Source: Chelativorans sp. AA-79 (lineage in GTDB: Bacteria; Pseudomonadota; Alphaproteobacteria; Rhizobiales; Rhizobiaceae). Taken from it: a stretch of 64,000 bases of DNA. Below are positions 1-7,470 of this stretch, piece by piece (position 1 is the stretch's first letter; every line of letters begins with the position of its first letter). Under the pieces are notes generated by a model. The model did no database searches, was not told where the DNA came from, and saw only the letters and a program-made list of their open reading frames with translations. The translations under genes were made by a program, and so were the position numbers. Location: the NCBI RefSeq assembly GCF_029457495.1, contig NZ_CP120361.1, positions 682,001 to 746,000 on the forward strand, written 5' to 3'.

Positions 1-140
1 TTCTCGGCATGATCATTCTCGGTAAATGCCCACCCGGCGCCAGGGCCGGCCCCGGCGCGCTGCAGGTGGCGGCCGCCTGAGGCATCTTCGCGGCCGGGAG
101 GATCACCCGGCGCCCGCGAAAATGCGGCGGAGGCGGGAGA

Positions 141-452
141 TCACAGCGGCTTGCCGTTCTGCACCACCTCCAGGTCTTCGTGAGGCAAGGGCCTGACGGA
201 GGCGATCAGGTCCCCGTTATCCTCGATATGCCAGACGAGTTCGGCATCGCCCTCTTCTAGCGCGGCGTCGAATCTCACGCATTTTGCCAGGATCTGGGGG
301 AATTGCCCGGCGTAACTGCGCATTTCGGAGGGCAGCACGCTCTCACAGGTTTCCGCGTCCGCATAGGCGGGCGCGGGCGCCGGCAGTTCGATGCAGCGGT
401 TCAGGTCGTCGCTGCAGCCGATGATCAGTAGAAGGAATGCTGCGGGTTCCAT
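141..452 (-). CDS. Small putative lipoprotein, function unknown
   Basis: I do not recognise the family of this 103-residue protein. It opens with a short hydrophobic stretch ending in L-I-I-G-C (Cys13), which resembles a lipobox, although the usual positive charges before it are missing. The rest is acidic and hydrophilic with two further cysteines (residues 19 and 36). The start is the ATG at 452, preceded by an AGAGGA ribosome binding site. An EcfG-type promoter lies immediately upstream (475-500), so it probably belongs to the general stress regulon with its neighbours. Envelope location is inferred. Confidence 0.6.
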   Translation of the reverse strand: MEPAAFLLLIIGCSDDLNRCIELPAPAPAYADAETCESVLPSEMRSYAGQFPQILAKCVRFDAALEEGDAELVWHIEDNGDLIASVRPLPHEDLEVVQNGKPL

Positions 453-474
453 GGCTTTGTCCTCTCGCCATGGA

Positions 475-500
475 AACGGCCGGCGCCCTGGCCCGGTTCC
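475..500 (-). promoter_or_regulatory. EcfG-type (general stress sigma) promoter
   Basis: Read on the minus strand, GGAAC (500-496) is followed after 17 bases by CGTT (478-475). This matches the alphaproteobacterial EcfG consensus GGAAC, 16-17 bases, CGTT. Transcription would begin about 15-20 bases before the ATG of the small lipoprotein gene at 452. Confidence 0.65.
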
Positions 501-521
501 GGGTCGAACGCCGGCGTGCGA

Positions 522-692
522 TCAAAAGAGGTTGATCACGAACAGGATGCCGGCGAATGCCGCGAGCAGAAGCACCGCCAAGCGGAAATATCCGAAGGGA
601 CCATAATTCGGGCCCGGCGGAAGGGGATCGCGCGGTTCCATATTGACCATGGCAACACGCGCTGCGTCCTCGGCCCCGTTCAGCATCTTCAT
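522..692 (-). CDS. 56-residue single-pass membrane protein
   Basis: This short gene encodes M-K-M-L-N-G-A-E at its start and a single hydrophobic segment near the C-terminus (roughly residues 37-54) ending in N-L-F. A strong ribosome binding site, GAGGAGGAA, sits 6 bases before the ATG at 692. The middle is rich in proline and glycine. It lies 35 bases downstream of the UPF0391 gene on the same strand and probably shares its stress promoter. No family is recognised; a small inner-membrane stress protein is an inference. Confidence 0.6.
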   Translation of the reverse strand: MKMLNGAEDAARVAMVNMEPRDPLPPGPNYGPFGYFRLAVLLLAAFAGILFVINLF

Positions 693-727
693 CTGCGTTC
701 CTCCTCACAAGCGGTCATCGGCTTTCC

Positions 728-895
728 TCAGCGCGCCCGGCGGAAGAGGCCGAACAGGAGCGACACGACCAGGAGGACGAGGAATATGTAGAAAAGGATC
801 TGTGCGATTCCGGCGGATGCGCCGGCAATGCCGCCGAAGCCAAGAGCGCCGGCTATGATCGCCACCACCAGAAAAACAAGTGCCCAGTACAGCAT
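728..895 (-). CDS. UPF0391 (DUF1328) small membrane protein
   Basis: This 55-residue protein has two hydrophobic helices (about residues 3-21 and 31-50) separated by a Gly/Ala-rich turn, and ends in F-R-R-A-R. Its opening M-L-Y-W-A and overall pattern are those of the UPF0391/DUF1328 family, common in proteobacteria and often stress-induced. The ATG at 895 follows a GGGAGA ribosome binding site. An EcfG promoter lies at 956-981. The biochemical role of the family is not known. Confidence 0.85.
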   Translation of the reverse strand: MLYWALVFLVVAIIAGALGFGGIAGASAGIAQILFYIFLVLLVVSLLFGLFRRAR

Positions 896-955
896 GTCAC
901 GTCTCCCGTGTTCTATCCGCGAGAGACGTTCCGGTCTCCCGAGCGCTTGCTGGCA

Positions 956-981
956 AACGCCCGGTCTTTGGTGTTGGTTCC
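956..981 (-). promoter_or_regulatory. EcfG-type promoter for the UPF0391 gene
   Basis: On the minus strand GGAAC (981-977) is followed after 17 bases by CGTT (959-956). It lies about 60 bases upstream of the UPF0391 start codon, downstream of the phyR terminator. Confidence 0.65.
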
Positions 982-984
982 GAA

Positions 985-1012
985 CGAAAAAAGCCGCCCG
1001 AAGGCGGCTTTG
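985..1012 (-). terminator. Rho-independent terminator of phyR
   Basis: An 8-bp inverted repeat (GCCGCC core) with a four-base loop is followed on the minus strand by a run of T (A-run at 987-992 on the plus strand). It lies directly downstream of the phyR stop codon. Confidence 0.85.
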
Positions 1013-1034
1013 TCCGCAATCCACCGCCGCGCGG

Positions 1035-1832
1035 TCAGGCCGCCGCGGCTTTCGCCTGATGATCGAAGAACAGGGCCTGGCTGATCAGTGCCTTCACCAT
1101 GTCGGGGTTGAAGGGCTTCGTGACGAGGAAGGCGGGCTCGGGGCGCTCGCCCGTCAAAAGTCGCTCGGGGAAGGCGGTGATGAAGATGACGGGAACCGGC
1201 GTCGTGCTCAGGATCTCGTTCACCGCGTCGATGCCGGAGCTGCCGTCCGCAAGCTGGATATCGGCCAGCACCATGCTCGGCTGCGTCCTCTCGAAGAGGG
1301 CGGTCGCCTCCTGGTGCGTGCGCGCGGTGCCAACCACGCGGTGTCCGAGGCTTTCCACGAGCTCCTCGATGTCCATGGCGATCAGCGGCTCGTCCTCGAT
1401 GATCATGATGTCCGTGGCGACCTGGCGCGAGATCTCGTCGCTCGCCTGCTTCAGCAGGACATTGAGGCGATCCTCGTCCACGTCCATGATCTCGGCCGCT
1501 TCGGCCGTATCGAAGCCCTCGACCGCGACAAGCAGGAAAGCTTGACGCGGCTGGGGTGCCAGCGCGGAAAGATTGGTGACGGCGCGCTGCTCCCAGGCGG
1601 AAGTCGGCCGCACCTCGGGGACGCGGATCTCGAAGGTGCCGAAAAGCTTGGTGAAAAGCTTGAAGAGCGCAATCCGGTCGGTGGAGGCTTCGGGGAAGAT
1701 GGACGTGTCGGCGATCAAGGCTTCCAGAGTTGCTGCCACCAAAGCGTCACCGCTGCTCTGCGATCCGGAAACGGCACGGGAGAACCGGCGCAGATAGGGC
1801 AAATGGGGGGCAATTCTCGCTGACAGACTCAT
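1035..1832 (-). CDS. phyR: PhyR anti-anti-sigma response regulator
   Basis: This 265-residue protein is the central switch of the alphaproteobacterial general stress response. The N-terminal half (about 1-135) is sigma-factor-like; the C-terminal half (about 141-262) is a receiver with acidic pocket E146-D147, phosphorylatable D191, T219 and K239-P240. In the known system, phosphorylated PhyR exposes its sigma-like half, binds NepR and frees EcfG. The ATG at 1832 is preceded by AAGGAGAT. It diverges from nepR-ecfG and has its own EcfG promoter, which implies positive autoregulation. No cognate histidine kinase is present in the window. Confidence 0.97.
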   Translation of the reverse strand: MSLSARIAPHLPYLRRFSRAVSGSQSSGDALVAATLEALIADTSIFPEASTDRIALFKLFTKLFGTFEIRVPEVRPTSAWEQRAVTNLSALAPQPRQAFLLVAVEGFDTAEAAEIMDVDEDRLNVLLKQASDEISRQVATDIMIIEDEPLIAMDIEELVESLGHRVVGTARTHQEATALFERTQPSMVLADIQLADGSSGIDAVNEILSTTPVPVIFITAFPERLLTGERPEPAFLVTKPFNPDMVKALISQALFFDHQAKAAAA

Positions 1833-1892
1833 GCTGGTTTGATCTCCTTGAGAGAATGGAAACCTGGAACTACGGTCAAAGTTATGGTGCTC

Positions 1893-1917
1893 AACGTGGC
1901 CGGGAAAAAAAAGTTCC
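1893..1917 (-). promoter_or_regulatory. EcfG-type promoter for phyR
   Basis: On the minus strand GGAAC (1917-1913), 16 bases, then CGTT (1896-1893): an exact consensus match at the favoured spacing. It lies back to back with the nepR-ecfG promoter. Confidence 0.9.
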
Positions 1918-1926
1918 CCCGACTTT

Positions 1927-1951
1927 GGAACTTTCTTGGCCGCCTCCCGTT
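1927..1951 (+). promoter_or_regulatory. EcfG-type promoter for nepR-ecfG
   Basis: GGAAC (1927-1931), 16 bases, CGTT (1948-1951) is an exact consensus match. Only 9 bases separate its -35 element from that of the divergent phyR promoter, so both halves of the switch are read from one compact autoregulated region. Confidence 0.9.
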
Positions 1952-2038
1952 AAGGCTGGAATTGTGATCTCGGGGCAAAGATGCAAAATGACGAGAATGT
2001 ACAAAGACGTGGGGCAGGAGATAAATGACGAGAAGCGG

Positions 2039-2248
2039 ATGACGTACCAGAAGCTCGCGAAGAGCCGGAACGGGGACAAGCTTGGCTCCGGACCCGATAT
2101 GTTGGGTCCTAATTCCGAAATTGGGCGAAAGCTTAGGCAGTACTATGACGAGTTGGTTTCCGATGAGATCCCGGATCGTTTCAGTCAACTGCTGAACGAG
2201 CTTCAGCAGGAGGAACAGCAGCCGGGTTCTGCGGCGAAAGAGGATTGA
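2039..2248 (+). CDS. nepR: NepR anti-sigma factor
   Basis: NepR holds the stress sigma factor EcfG inactive until PhyR takes it away. The recognisable core runs from about residue 28 to 55 and contains I-G-R-K-L-R, Y-Y-D-E-L-V and I-P-D-R-F followed by L-L-N-E-L, the signature of the family. From the ATG at 2039 the protein is 69 residues. In-frame ATGs at 1988 and 1997 would give longer forms, but none has a good ribosome binding site. A six-codon reading frame (2025-2042) with a strong binding site ends in an ATGA overlap with the chosen start, suggesting translational coupling. The stop overlaps the region just before ecfG. Confidence 0.9.
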   Translation: MTYQKLAKSRNGDKLGSGPDMLGPNSEIGRKLRQYYDELVSDEIPDRFSQLLNELQQEEQQPGSAAKED

Positions 2249-2250
2249 CC

Positions 2251-2802
2251 ATGTCGGCGTCTCCGAGTTTTCGCGACGGTCTCCTGACCGCGGTACCGAC
2301 CTTGCGCGCATTTGCGGTGTCTCTCGCCAAGAATGCCGACCGCGCGGACGATCTCGTGCAGGAAACGCTGGTCAAGGCGTGGGACAAGCAGGAGAGCTTC
2401 CAGCCGGGCACCAATCTCAAGGCGTGGCTCTTCACGATCCTGCGCAATGAGTTCTACTCGCAGATGCGCAAGCGCCGGCGCGAGGTGGAGGATAGCGACG
2501 GGAGCATCACCGCGCGGCTGTCGGTCCATCCGAGCCAGGACGGCTCGTCGGACCTTACCGATTTCCGCCGGGCGTTGGAGCTTCTGCCAGAGGACCAGCG
2601 GGAAGCCATCATCCTCATCGGCGCTTCCGGGTTCTCCTATGAGGAGGCGGCGGAAATCTGCGGATGCGCGGTGGGCACCATCAAAAGCCGCGTGAGCCGG
2701 GCCCGCAGCCGTCTCCAGGAGATCCTCGCGATTTCCGGCGAGGGCGATTTCGGCCCCGATCCGATCTCCGCCCAGGTCACGAACTCAGCCGCCGTGGCCT
2801 GA
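2251..2802 (+). CDS. ecfG: EcfG general stress ECF sigma factor
   Basis: This 183-residue sigma factor has region 2 (about 10-75, with R-A-D-D-L-V-Q-E-T-L-V-K-A-W) and region 4 (about 110-165, with a helix-turn-helix around S-Y-E-E-A-A-E-I-C and T-I-K-S-R-V-S-R-A). That layout and the NepR/PhyR context identify the EcfG (RpoE2/SigT) group. The ATG at 2251 follows AGAGG by 8 bases and begins 2 bases after the nepR stop, so the two are translated from one message. Its last 18 bases overlap the convergent receiver gene. It would recognise the GGAAC/CGTT promoters listed in this window, including its own. Confidence 0.95.
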   Translation: MSASPSFRDGLLTAVPTLRAFAVSLAKNADRADDLVQETLVKAWDKQESFQPGTNLKAWLFTILRNEFYSQMRKRRREVEDSDGSITARLSVHPSQDGSSDLTDFRRALELLPEDQREAIILIGASGFSYEEAAEICGCAVGTIKSRVSRARSRLQEILAISGEGDFGPDPISAQVTNSAAVA

Positions 2803-3201
2803 GCGGGCCTGCGCGACCGCGGCCGCGATCACCTCCGCAAGTTCCATGCCGGCATAGGGTTTCGCGATGACCGGGATGTCCGGGAACTCGTCGAAAAAGC
2901 TGTCGTTTCTCGTGTAGCCTGTCGCGAAGATGAACGGCGTTCCAAGCCGGCTGAGGCGGCGGGCGAGTTCGGATGTCCAGTCCGTGCCGACCTTGGCGTC
3001 GAGGATGGCGGCGGTCGCCTCCCTGATCCGCGCTTGCCCCTCGTCGGAATCGAGCGCTTCCGGCGTGAGCTCCGTCTCCGAGCTGATCGTCGAGACGCTG
3101 AATGCGCCCAGGTCGTAGCAGAGCTGTTCCAGATCCATCGCGATCAGAACCTCTTCCTCTACAAGCAGGATTTTCAGCCCCTCGAGAATTCTGTTTTCCA
3201 A
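2785..3201 (-). CDS. Orphan single-domain response regulator
   Basis: This 138-residue protein is a receiver domain with no output domain. The acidic cluster E15-E16-E17, likely phosphoacceptor D68 (in A-I-L-D-A), T94 and K114-P115 are in place. The region between the first helix and D68 is longer than usual. It converges on ecfG and overlaps its last 18 bases, so both genes can produce antisense transcript over the other's 3' end. Its position suggests a phosphate-flow role in the stress pathway, but that is inference; no partner kinase is nearby. Confidence 0.85.
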   Translation of the reverse strand: MENRILEGLKILLVEEEVLIAMDLEQLCYDLGAFSVSTISSETELTPEALDSDEGQARIREATAAILDAKVGTDWTSELARRLSRLGTPFIFATGYTRNDSFFDEFPDIPVIAKPYAGMELAEVIAAAVAQARSGHGG

Positions 3202-3295
3202 CCGCTTCCCCCGACAACCCCGCCGCGTCCCATTGCAGTCTCATCAATCGGCAGAGCTGTCATTAAAAAAAGACATAACGTATGGTGAGAATGAC

Positions 3296-4084
3296 GTGAA
3301 CGAAAACGGCAAAATACGAGGGAAGCGCGTGGGCTCGGGTGCCGTAGGGTTGCCGACGCAAATCCCCTGCGGGATTTGCCCCTTGCGGGCCCGCCCGGAA
3401 TTTCGCGATTTCAACGAGAAGGAACTCGCCTTCATCAAGGAGTTCAAGCGCGGCGAACTGCATGTGGCCAAGGGCGAAACCATCCTCGAGGAGGGAGTGC
3501 CCAATCAGCATCTCTACACCGTGCTCTCGGGCTGGGGGTTCCGTTACAAGGCCATGAGCGACGGCCGGAGGCAGATCGTCAATTACGCCATGCCGGGGGA
3601 TCTCGTGGGGCTGCAGGGCAGCTTGATGGGGGAGATGCAGCATTCGGTCGAGGCGCTGTCGCCGATGATCCTCTGCACCTTCGAGCGCGCAAGGCTCTTC
3701 AGCCTTTTCGAAGCGTTTCCACAGCTTGCCTTCGATGTGACCTGGATCGCATCGCGCCAGGAATGCATGCTTGACGAGAACCTGCTTACGGTCGGCCGCC
3801 GCACCGCGATCGAGAAGGTGGCCTATCTGGTCGTGTTTCTCCTCAGCCGCTTCGTGGAGACGGGGCTGCAGGTGCGCAACGGGCTCGACCTTCCCATCAC
3901 CCAGCAGCATGTCGCCGACACACTCGGCCTTTCCGTGGTCCATACCAACAAGACCATCCGCAAGCTGGCCGACCGCAAGCTGCTCAGCTGGGGCGATGGC
4001 GGATGCCGCGTGAACGACGTCGCAGGCTTGCGAACGATCGCACGCTGGCTGGATCCGACGCCGCGTCCGCGCCCCTTCCTGTAG
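3296..4084 (+). CDS. Crp/Fnr-family transcriptional regulator
   Basis: The protein has a cyclic-nucleotide-binding-like barrel (about residues 35-150) and a C-terminal helix-turn-helix with I-T-Q-Q-H-V-A-D-T-L-G-L-S and V-H-T-N-K-T-I-R-K-L, the arrangement of the Crp/Fnr family. An early P-C-G-I-C-P-L-R carries only two cysteines, fewer than the four-cysteine iron-sulfur set of FNR proper, so oxygen sensing cannot be claimed. I chose GTG at 3296 (262 residues) because GGTGAGA precedes it; a start at 3233 would add 21 residues. No EcfG promoter is visible upstream. Confidence 0.9.
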   Translation: MNENGKIRGKRVGSGAVGLPTQIPCGICPLRARPEFRDFNEKELAFIKEFKRGELHVAKGETILEEGVPNQHLYTVLSGWGFRYKAMSDGRRQIVNYAMPGDLVGLQGSLMGEMQHSVEALSPMILCTFERARLFSLFEAFPQLAFDVTWIASRQECMLDENLLTVGRRTAIEKVAYLVVFLLSRFVETGLQVRNGLDLPITQQHVADTLGLSVVHTNKTIRKLADRKLLSWGDGGCRVNDVAGLRTIARWLDPTPRPRPFL

Positions 4085-4090
4085 GCCGGC

Positions 4091-5215
4091 TCAGGGCAGG
4101 CGGGAGTACTGGCGCCGCCGCTCCTTCGACAATGTCCACTCGAGGCCGGGAACCATATTGCGCGCAATGGCGAAGAAGACGAGCAGTGCCGGTATGGCCA
4201 CGAAGCCGCCGACGGGCCCCCAGATCCAGAGCCAGAACGCGACCGACAGGAACACCAGGAACGGGTTCAGCGTCATGCGCCTGCCGATGACCGTCGGCGT
4301 GACGAACTGCGCTTCGATGCCGTTGAGCACGAGATAGATGATCAGCGGCAGAAGACTTCCCCAGGACGTATCGAAAGTTGCAACGCCGATGCCGAGCAGG
4401 ATCACGGCCATCACTGCCGGCCCGATATAGACGATGAAATTGAGCAGGCCGGCAAGGGCGCCCCAGAGCGGTGCGGAGGGGACGCCCGCGAGCCAGAGCG
4501 CTATGCCCACGGCGCATCCGAGACCGATATTGATGATCGTGATCGCCAGGAGATAATGCGAGACCAATTCCTCCACATCACGGAAGATGTGGGCCACGCG
4601 CCAGCGCAGCAGCCGCCCGGAGCAGAGCCGAAGCACCGTCATCCGCGTGTCGTGCCGGGTGGCGACAAAGAAATAGAGGCTGGCCAGGAAGATGAGTACC
4701 TGTGCGATGAGCGTGGGCGCAAGAACCGCCACGCTTTCCATGGGCGACCCCTCCTCCACCGAGACCGTTACGTTGGAACCGCCCGTCGCGCTGCGGATCT
4801 GCTCTCGGATTCCGCGGATCGTCTCCAGTGGCTCGGAAAGGCTCGAGAGTTGAAGGCGCAGTTCGCTCCAAATCTGGGGCACCCGCCCGGCCCAGGAGGT
4901 GAGCGGGGTCGCGACCGCCGCTGCGAGGAAGCCGACGATCAGGATGAAGACCAGGACCGTCGCGACCGCCGAGACGCTGGATGGCGCGCCGCGATTCTCG
5001 AGTCTTTGCGCCACCGGTCCCAGCATCAGGCCGACGACGATCGCGAGTGAGACGGGCGCAAGCAGAAAACGTGCACTGTGAAGTCCCACCAGGATCGCAA
5101 GCACCGCAAGCCCGATCACCGCCACCTGCGCTCCCCTGGCCAATGCCTGGTCCAGGCCCGACTTTGGTGGGAAGCTCACCGCCGGTAGCTTTCTGTTCCG
5201 CACTGTTTTTCTCAT
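4091..5215 (-). CDS. AI-2E family (PerM-like) transporter
   Basis: This 374-residue inner-membrane protein has about eight hydrophobic helices: two near the N-terminus (30-80), one near 85-110, a soluble stretch (about 110-165) and a cluster to the end. The order and the late P-x-V-I-G-R-R motif fit the AI-2E/UPF0118 permease family. Members export autoinducer-2 or act in sodium/proton exchange; the substrate here is unknown. It is preceded by a perfect EcfG promoter (5242-5266), so it is probably induced by general stress. It converges on the Crp/Fnr gene. Confidence 0.9.
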   Translation of the reverse strand: MRKTVRNRKLPAVSFPPKSGLDQALARGAQVAVIGLAVLAILVGLHSARFLLAPVSLAIVVGLMLGPVAQRLENRGAPSSVSAVATVLVFILIVGFLAAAVATPLTSWAGRVPQIWSELRLQLSSLSEPLETIRGIREQIRSATGGSNVTVSVEEGSPMESVAVLAPTLIAQVLIFLASLYFFVATRHDTRMTVLRLCSGRLLRWRVAHIFRDVEELVSHYLLAITIINIGLGCAVGIALWLAGVPSAPLWGALAGLLNFIVYIGPAVMAVILLGIGVATFDTSWGSLLPLIIYLVLNGIEAQFVTPTVIGRRMTLNPFLVFLSVAFWLWIWGPVGGFVAIPALLVFFAIARNMVPGLEWTLSKERRRQYSRLP

Positions 5216-5241
5216 GGGCGCTTCCGGGATGAGGATGTGTC

Positions 5242-5266
5242 AACGGCAGAGGATGAGGAAGGTTCC
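5242..5266 (-). promoter_or_regulatory. EcfG-type promoter for the AI-2E family gene
   Basis: On the minus strand GGAAC (5266-5262), 16 bases, CGTT (5245-5242). The expected start of transcription is about 20 bases before the ATG at 5215. Confidence 0.85.
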
Positions 5267-5292
5267 CCCGGGCGCGGTGGCCGCGCGGCAAC

Positions 5293-5317
5293 GGAACCAA
5301 GTAGGTGGTTGTGCGTT
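5293..5317 (+). promoter_or_regulatory. EcfG-type promoter for the DUF883/holin/small-protein operon
   Basis: GGAAC (5293-5297), 16 bases, CGTT (5314-5317), with the gene start at 5347. It is divergent from the AI-2E promoter, repeating the paired arrangement seen at phyR/nepR. Confidence 0.85.
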
Positions 5318-5346
5318 CCCTCAAGGAATTTCAAGAGGAGTGGATG

Positions 5347-5664
5347 ATGGCAACGACTGGCTCGCGAGCCCCCAAGGACGATGCCCCGAAGGAAAGCAAC
5401 GAGCGGGCGGAATCGCGTAATCTCGAAGCGGATATTCAGCAACTCCGGGACGATATCTCCCAGCTCACCGAGCATCTGATGCAACTCGGCAACCGGTCGA
5501 TGTTTCGCGCCCGCCGTGCCGCATCGGAGCAGGCCGACCATCTGCGGGGGAGTGCGGAGGAATTCCAGGACGACGTCATCGAGTCGGTACGCGAAAAGCC
5601 GATCACGGCGCTCGCACTCGCCGCAGGTGCCGGCTTCCTTCTCGCCATGATGATGCGCCGTTAG
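5347..5664 (+). CDS. DUF883 (YqjD/ElaB-like) membrane-anchored protein
   Basis: This 105-residue protein has a charged N-terminal half predicted as coiled coil, then a C-terminal R-E-K-P-I-T-A-L-A-L-A-A-G-A-G-F-L-L-A anchor ending in two arginines. That end is the hallmark of the YqjD/ElaB (DUF883) family; in E. coli such proteins are stationary-phase, inner-membrane anchored and associate with ribosomes. Of two adjacent ATGs I chose 5347, six bases after AGGAG. It is the first gene of a three-gene group under an EcfG promoter. Confidence 0.85.
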   Translation: MATTGSRAPKDDAPKESNERAESRNLEADIQQLRDDISQLTEHLMQLGNRSMFRARRAASEQADHLRGSAEEFQDDVIESVREKPITALALAAGAGFLLAMMMRR

Positions 5665-5676
5665 GCGCTGTGAAGG

Positions 5677-6114
5677 ATGTTCGGACACCTCCTTGCTCTG
5701 CTCGCCACCGGTGAGGCGGCTTCCATCAAGCGGAGAATCAAGGCTGCGGTGGTTTCCTACGCGGCGGTAGGCATCCTGGCTTTCTTCGCGGTCGTTTTTC
5801 TGGTTCTGGCCGCCTATCTCACGGTGGCAGTCCGTTGGGGACCGATCGAGGCGGCGCTTTGGTTCGGAATCGGGTTCCTCGTGCTCGCGGGCGTGATCCT
5901 GATCGCCTACCGGCTCACCGCACGGGCCCGCCGGCGCGCCGCGATGCACAGGCGGACGGAAAGCATGATGGTAGGTGCCTCCGCGCTTGCGATGCTGCCC
6001 AGCCTGATCGGCCGAAAGGGCAGTTGGGTGACCGCTCTCACCCTTCTTGCGGGCCTAGCCGGCTATGCTGCCTACACGCGAGTTTCGCGGCGGGATCGCC
6101 GCGAAGAGGATTGA
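5677..6114 (+). CDS. Holin-X-like (DUF1469-type) membrane protein
   Basis: The 145-residue protein has two strong hydrophobic helices (about 25-50 and 58-82), a basic region, and a weaker third helix near 118-135 followed by a charged tail. This fits the phage-holin-like Holin-X family that commonly sits next to DUF883 genes in alphaproteobacteria. Despite the name it is not evidence of a phage. It starts 12 bases after the DUF883 stop and belongs to the same stress operon. Confidence 0.8.
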   Translation: MFGHLLALLATGEAASIKRRIKAAVVSYAAVGILAFFAVVFLVLAAYLTVAVRWGPIEAALWFGIGFLVLAGVILIAYRLTARARRRAAMHRRTESMMVGASALAMLPSLIGRKGSWVTALTLLAGLAGYAAYTRVSRRDRREED

Positions 6115-6146
6115 GCCGCACGGCCCTGTTGAAAGGAAACCGACCC

Positions 6147-6347
6147 ATGGAACAGAAAGTCCCACCCAAGAAGGCGCGTCAAGGCCGGGAAGGCTTTCCC
6201 GTCCTTCTCGTCCTGATTGGCGGCCTCGTGCTGGCGGGCATCATCTGGGCGTTGGTCGAAGTCTATGGAATTTTCATCGACCAGCAGCAGCCGGTCGAGA
6301 TGCCGCAGTCGACCGACGAGGTGCCGATCGAACGGCCGCAGGATTGA
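6147..6347 (+). CDS. 66-residue single-pass membrane protein
   Basis: A basic N-terminus (residues 1-15) precedes one hydrophobic helix (about 17-40) and an acidic, proline-rich tail. The ATG at 6147 follows AAGGA by 8 bases. It is the third gene of the EcfG-controlled DUF883/holin-like operon. No family is recognised; the topology suggests an inner-membrane protein with the acidic tail outside. Confidence 0.7.
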   Translation: MEQKVPPKKARQGREGFPVLLVLIGGLVLAGIIWALVEVYGIFIDQQQPVEMPQSTDEVPIERPQD

Positions 6348-6376
6348 CGGCAGGAAAGAGGTCGGCCTGAGCCGGT

Positions 6377-7270
6377 TCAAACGACCAGCACGCGCAGCGA
6401 TCCCGGCTGGAGCGCGACGTGGATGTCGCGCTCCAGCGGGCATAGCTCGCCGTCGATGGCGTTTTTGAGCTGTCTCGATGCGGAGAGGATCTTCAGGTGC
6501 ACCTCTTCCGCCTCGTGGATCTCCACCTGATCGTTCCGGCGCCAGCGGCCAAGCCCCATATTGACGAAGAAGGACAGCAGGTCCGAGCGGTGCTCGGCGC
6601 GCATGATGTAGATCCCCAGCACGCCTCCGTCCGGCTTGTCCGCGTAGGGCAGGTGACCCTCGCCGAACAGATTGTTGGTGATGCCAATTCCCGATGTGGT
6701 GGTGATCATCTCGGCGTTGCCGAAGGTGAGGGCCACTTCCATGTTATGTGGATTGCGGAACGTCGCCAAGGCAGCGCGCGCCGAAGCTAGGAGCTTGCCA
6801 ATACGCCCGTGAAAGGGCATGCGGGAGCGCAGATGGATGAGCTGCGGATGCATCCCGATCGAGAACTGATGGACGAACGGTCTTCCGTTCACGCGCGCGA
6901 TATCGACGTTGCGTATGCGTCCGTACGCCAGGGCCAGCATGGCGGCATCGATGTCCAGGGGGATCCCGAGGCTGCGGGCGAAGAGATTCATGGTTCCGGC
7001 AGGGAGGATGGCCAGAACCTTCTGGGAGCCTGCAAGGAGGCCTGCGGCAAGCGAGACGGTGCCGTCACCGCCGCCCGCCAGCACGATCTCGGCCTGCGGA
7101 TGTGCGCAGGCGTCGCGGATCGCGCCGACGATCTCGGCGCCGTCGACGATACGCACCTCGGTGTCGTGCCCGGCCCGTGTCATCACCTCGCGGAGACGGG
7201 CGGAGAGGGCGTCGAGGTCCATTGTGCTGAGCGTGCCGCCGCCGCGGTTCAGCACCGCATGAATACGCAT
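6377..7270 (-). CDS. Diacylglycerol/sphingosine kinase-family lipid kinase
   Basis: The 297-residue protein carries the catalytic G-G-G-D-G-T motif at residues 66-71 and the P-A-G-T-M-N-L-F-A-R motif near 90-99 that define the DAGK catalytic fold. Such soluble bacterial enzymes phosphorylate diacylglycerol or related lipids with ATP; the exact substrate cannot be read from sequence. It converges on the stress operon. A GTTCC/AACG pair upstream has only 12 bases between the elements, so EcfG control is not supported here. Confidence 0.88.
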   Translation of the reverse strand: MRIHAVLNRGGGTLSTMDLDALSARLREVMTRAGHDTEVRIVDGAEIVGAIRDACAHPQAEIVLAGGGDGTVSLAAGLLAGSQKVLAILPAGTMNLFARSLGIPLDIDAAMLALAYGRIRNVDIARVNGRPFVHQFSIGMHPQLIHLRSRMPFHGRIGKLLASARAALATFRNPHNMEVALTFGNAEMITTTSGIGITNNLFGEGHLPYADKPDGGVLGIYIMRAEHRSDLLSFFVNMGLGRWRRNDQVEIHEAEEVHLKILSASRQLKNAIDGELCPLERDIHVALQPGSLRVLVV

Positions 7271-7351
7271 GAAGGAACCCGTTGCAGCTTTTGCATGGCG
7301 TGCTGAAGAATGAACGGGCAGCGCTTCCGTTCCCGGCCCTGGGCGCGTCGC

Positions 7352-7376
7352 GGAACCGTTTTAGCCCCTCGACGTT
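7352..7376 (+). promoter_or_regulatory. EcfG-type promoter for the PRC-barrel gene
   Basis: GGAAC (7352-7356), 16 bases, CGTT (7373-7376), 95 bases upstream of the ATG at 7471. Confidence 0.85.
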
Positions 7377-7470
7377 TTAACGGAAGTGGTGGCCGCACAC
7401 CCGATCCTCACTGCCAGGTTCGGTCGGATGCGCGGCCATGTACAGTGAAACTGCACATGGAGAGCTTAAC

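Noticed and set aside
3..80. Open frame running in from the left edge ending at 80
   Set aside because: Only 25 codons are visible, with a proline/glycine-rich, unrecognisable sequence; could be the end of a gene but cannot be supported.
5677..6114. Holin-like protein as a sign of prophage
   Set aside because: No other phage genes are present and the family is a normal companion of DUF883 genes under stress control.
7313..7333. GTTCC/AACG pair upstream of the lipid kinase as an EcfG promoter
   Set aside because: Only 12 bases lie between the elements; the sigma factor needs 16-17.
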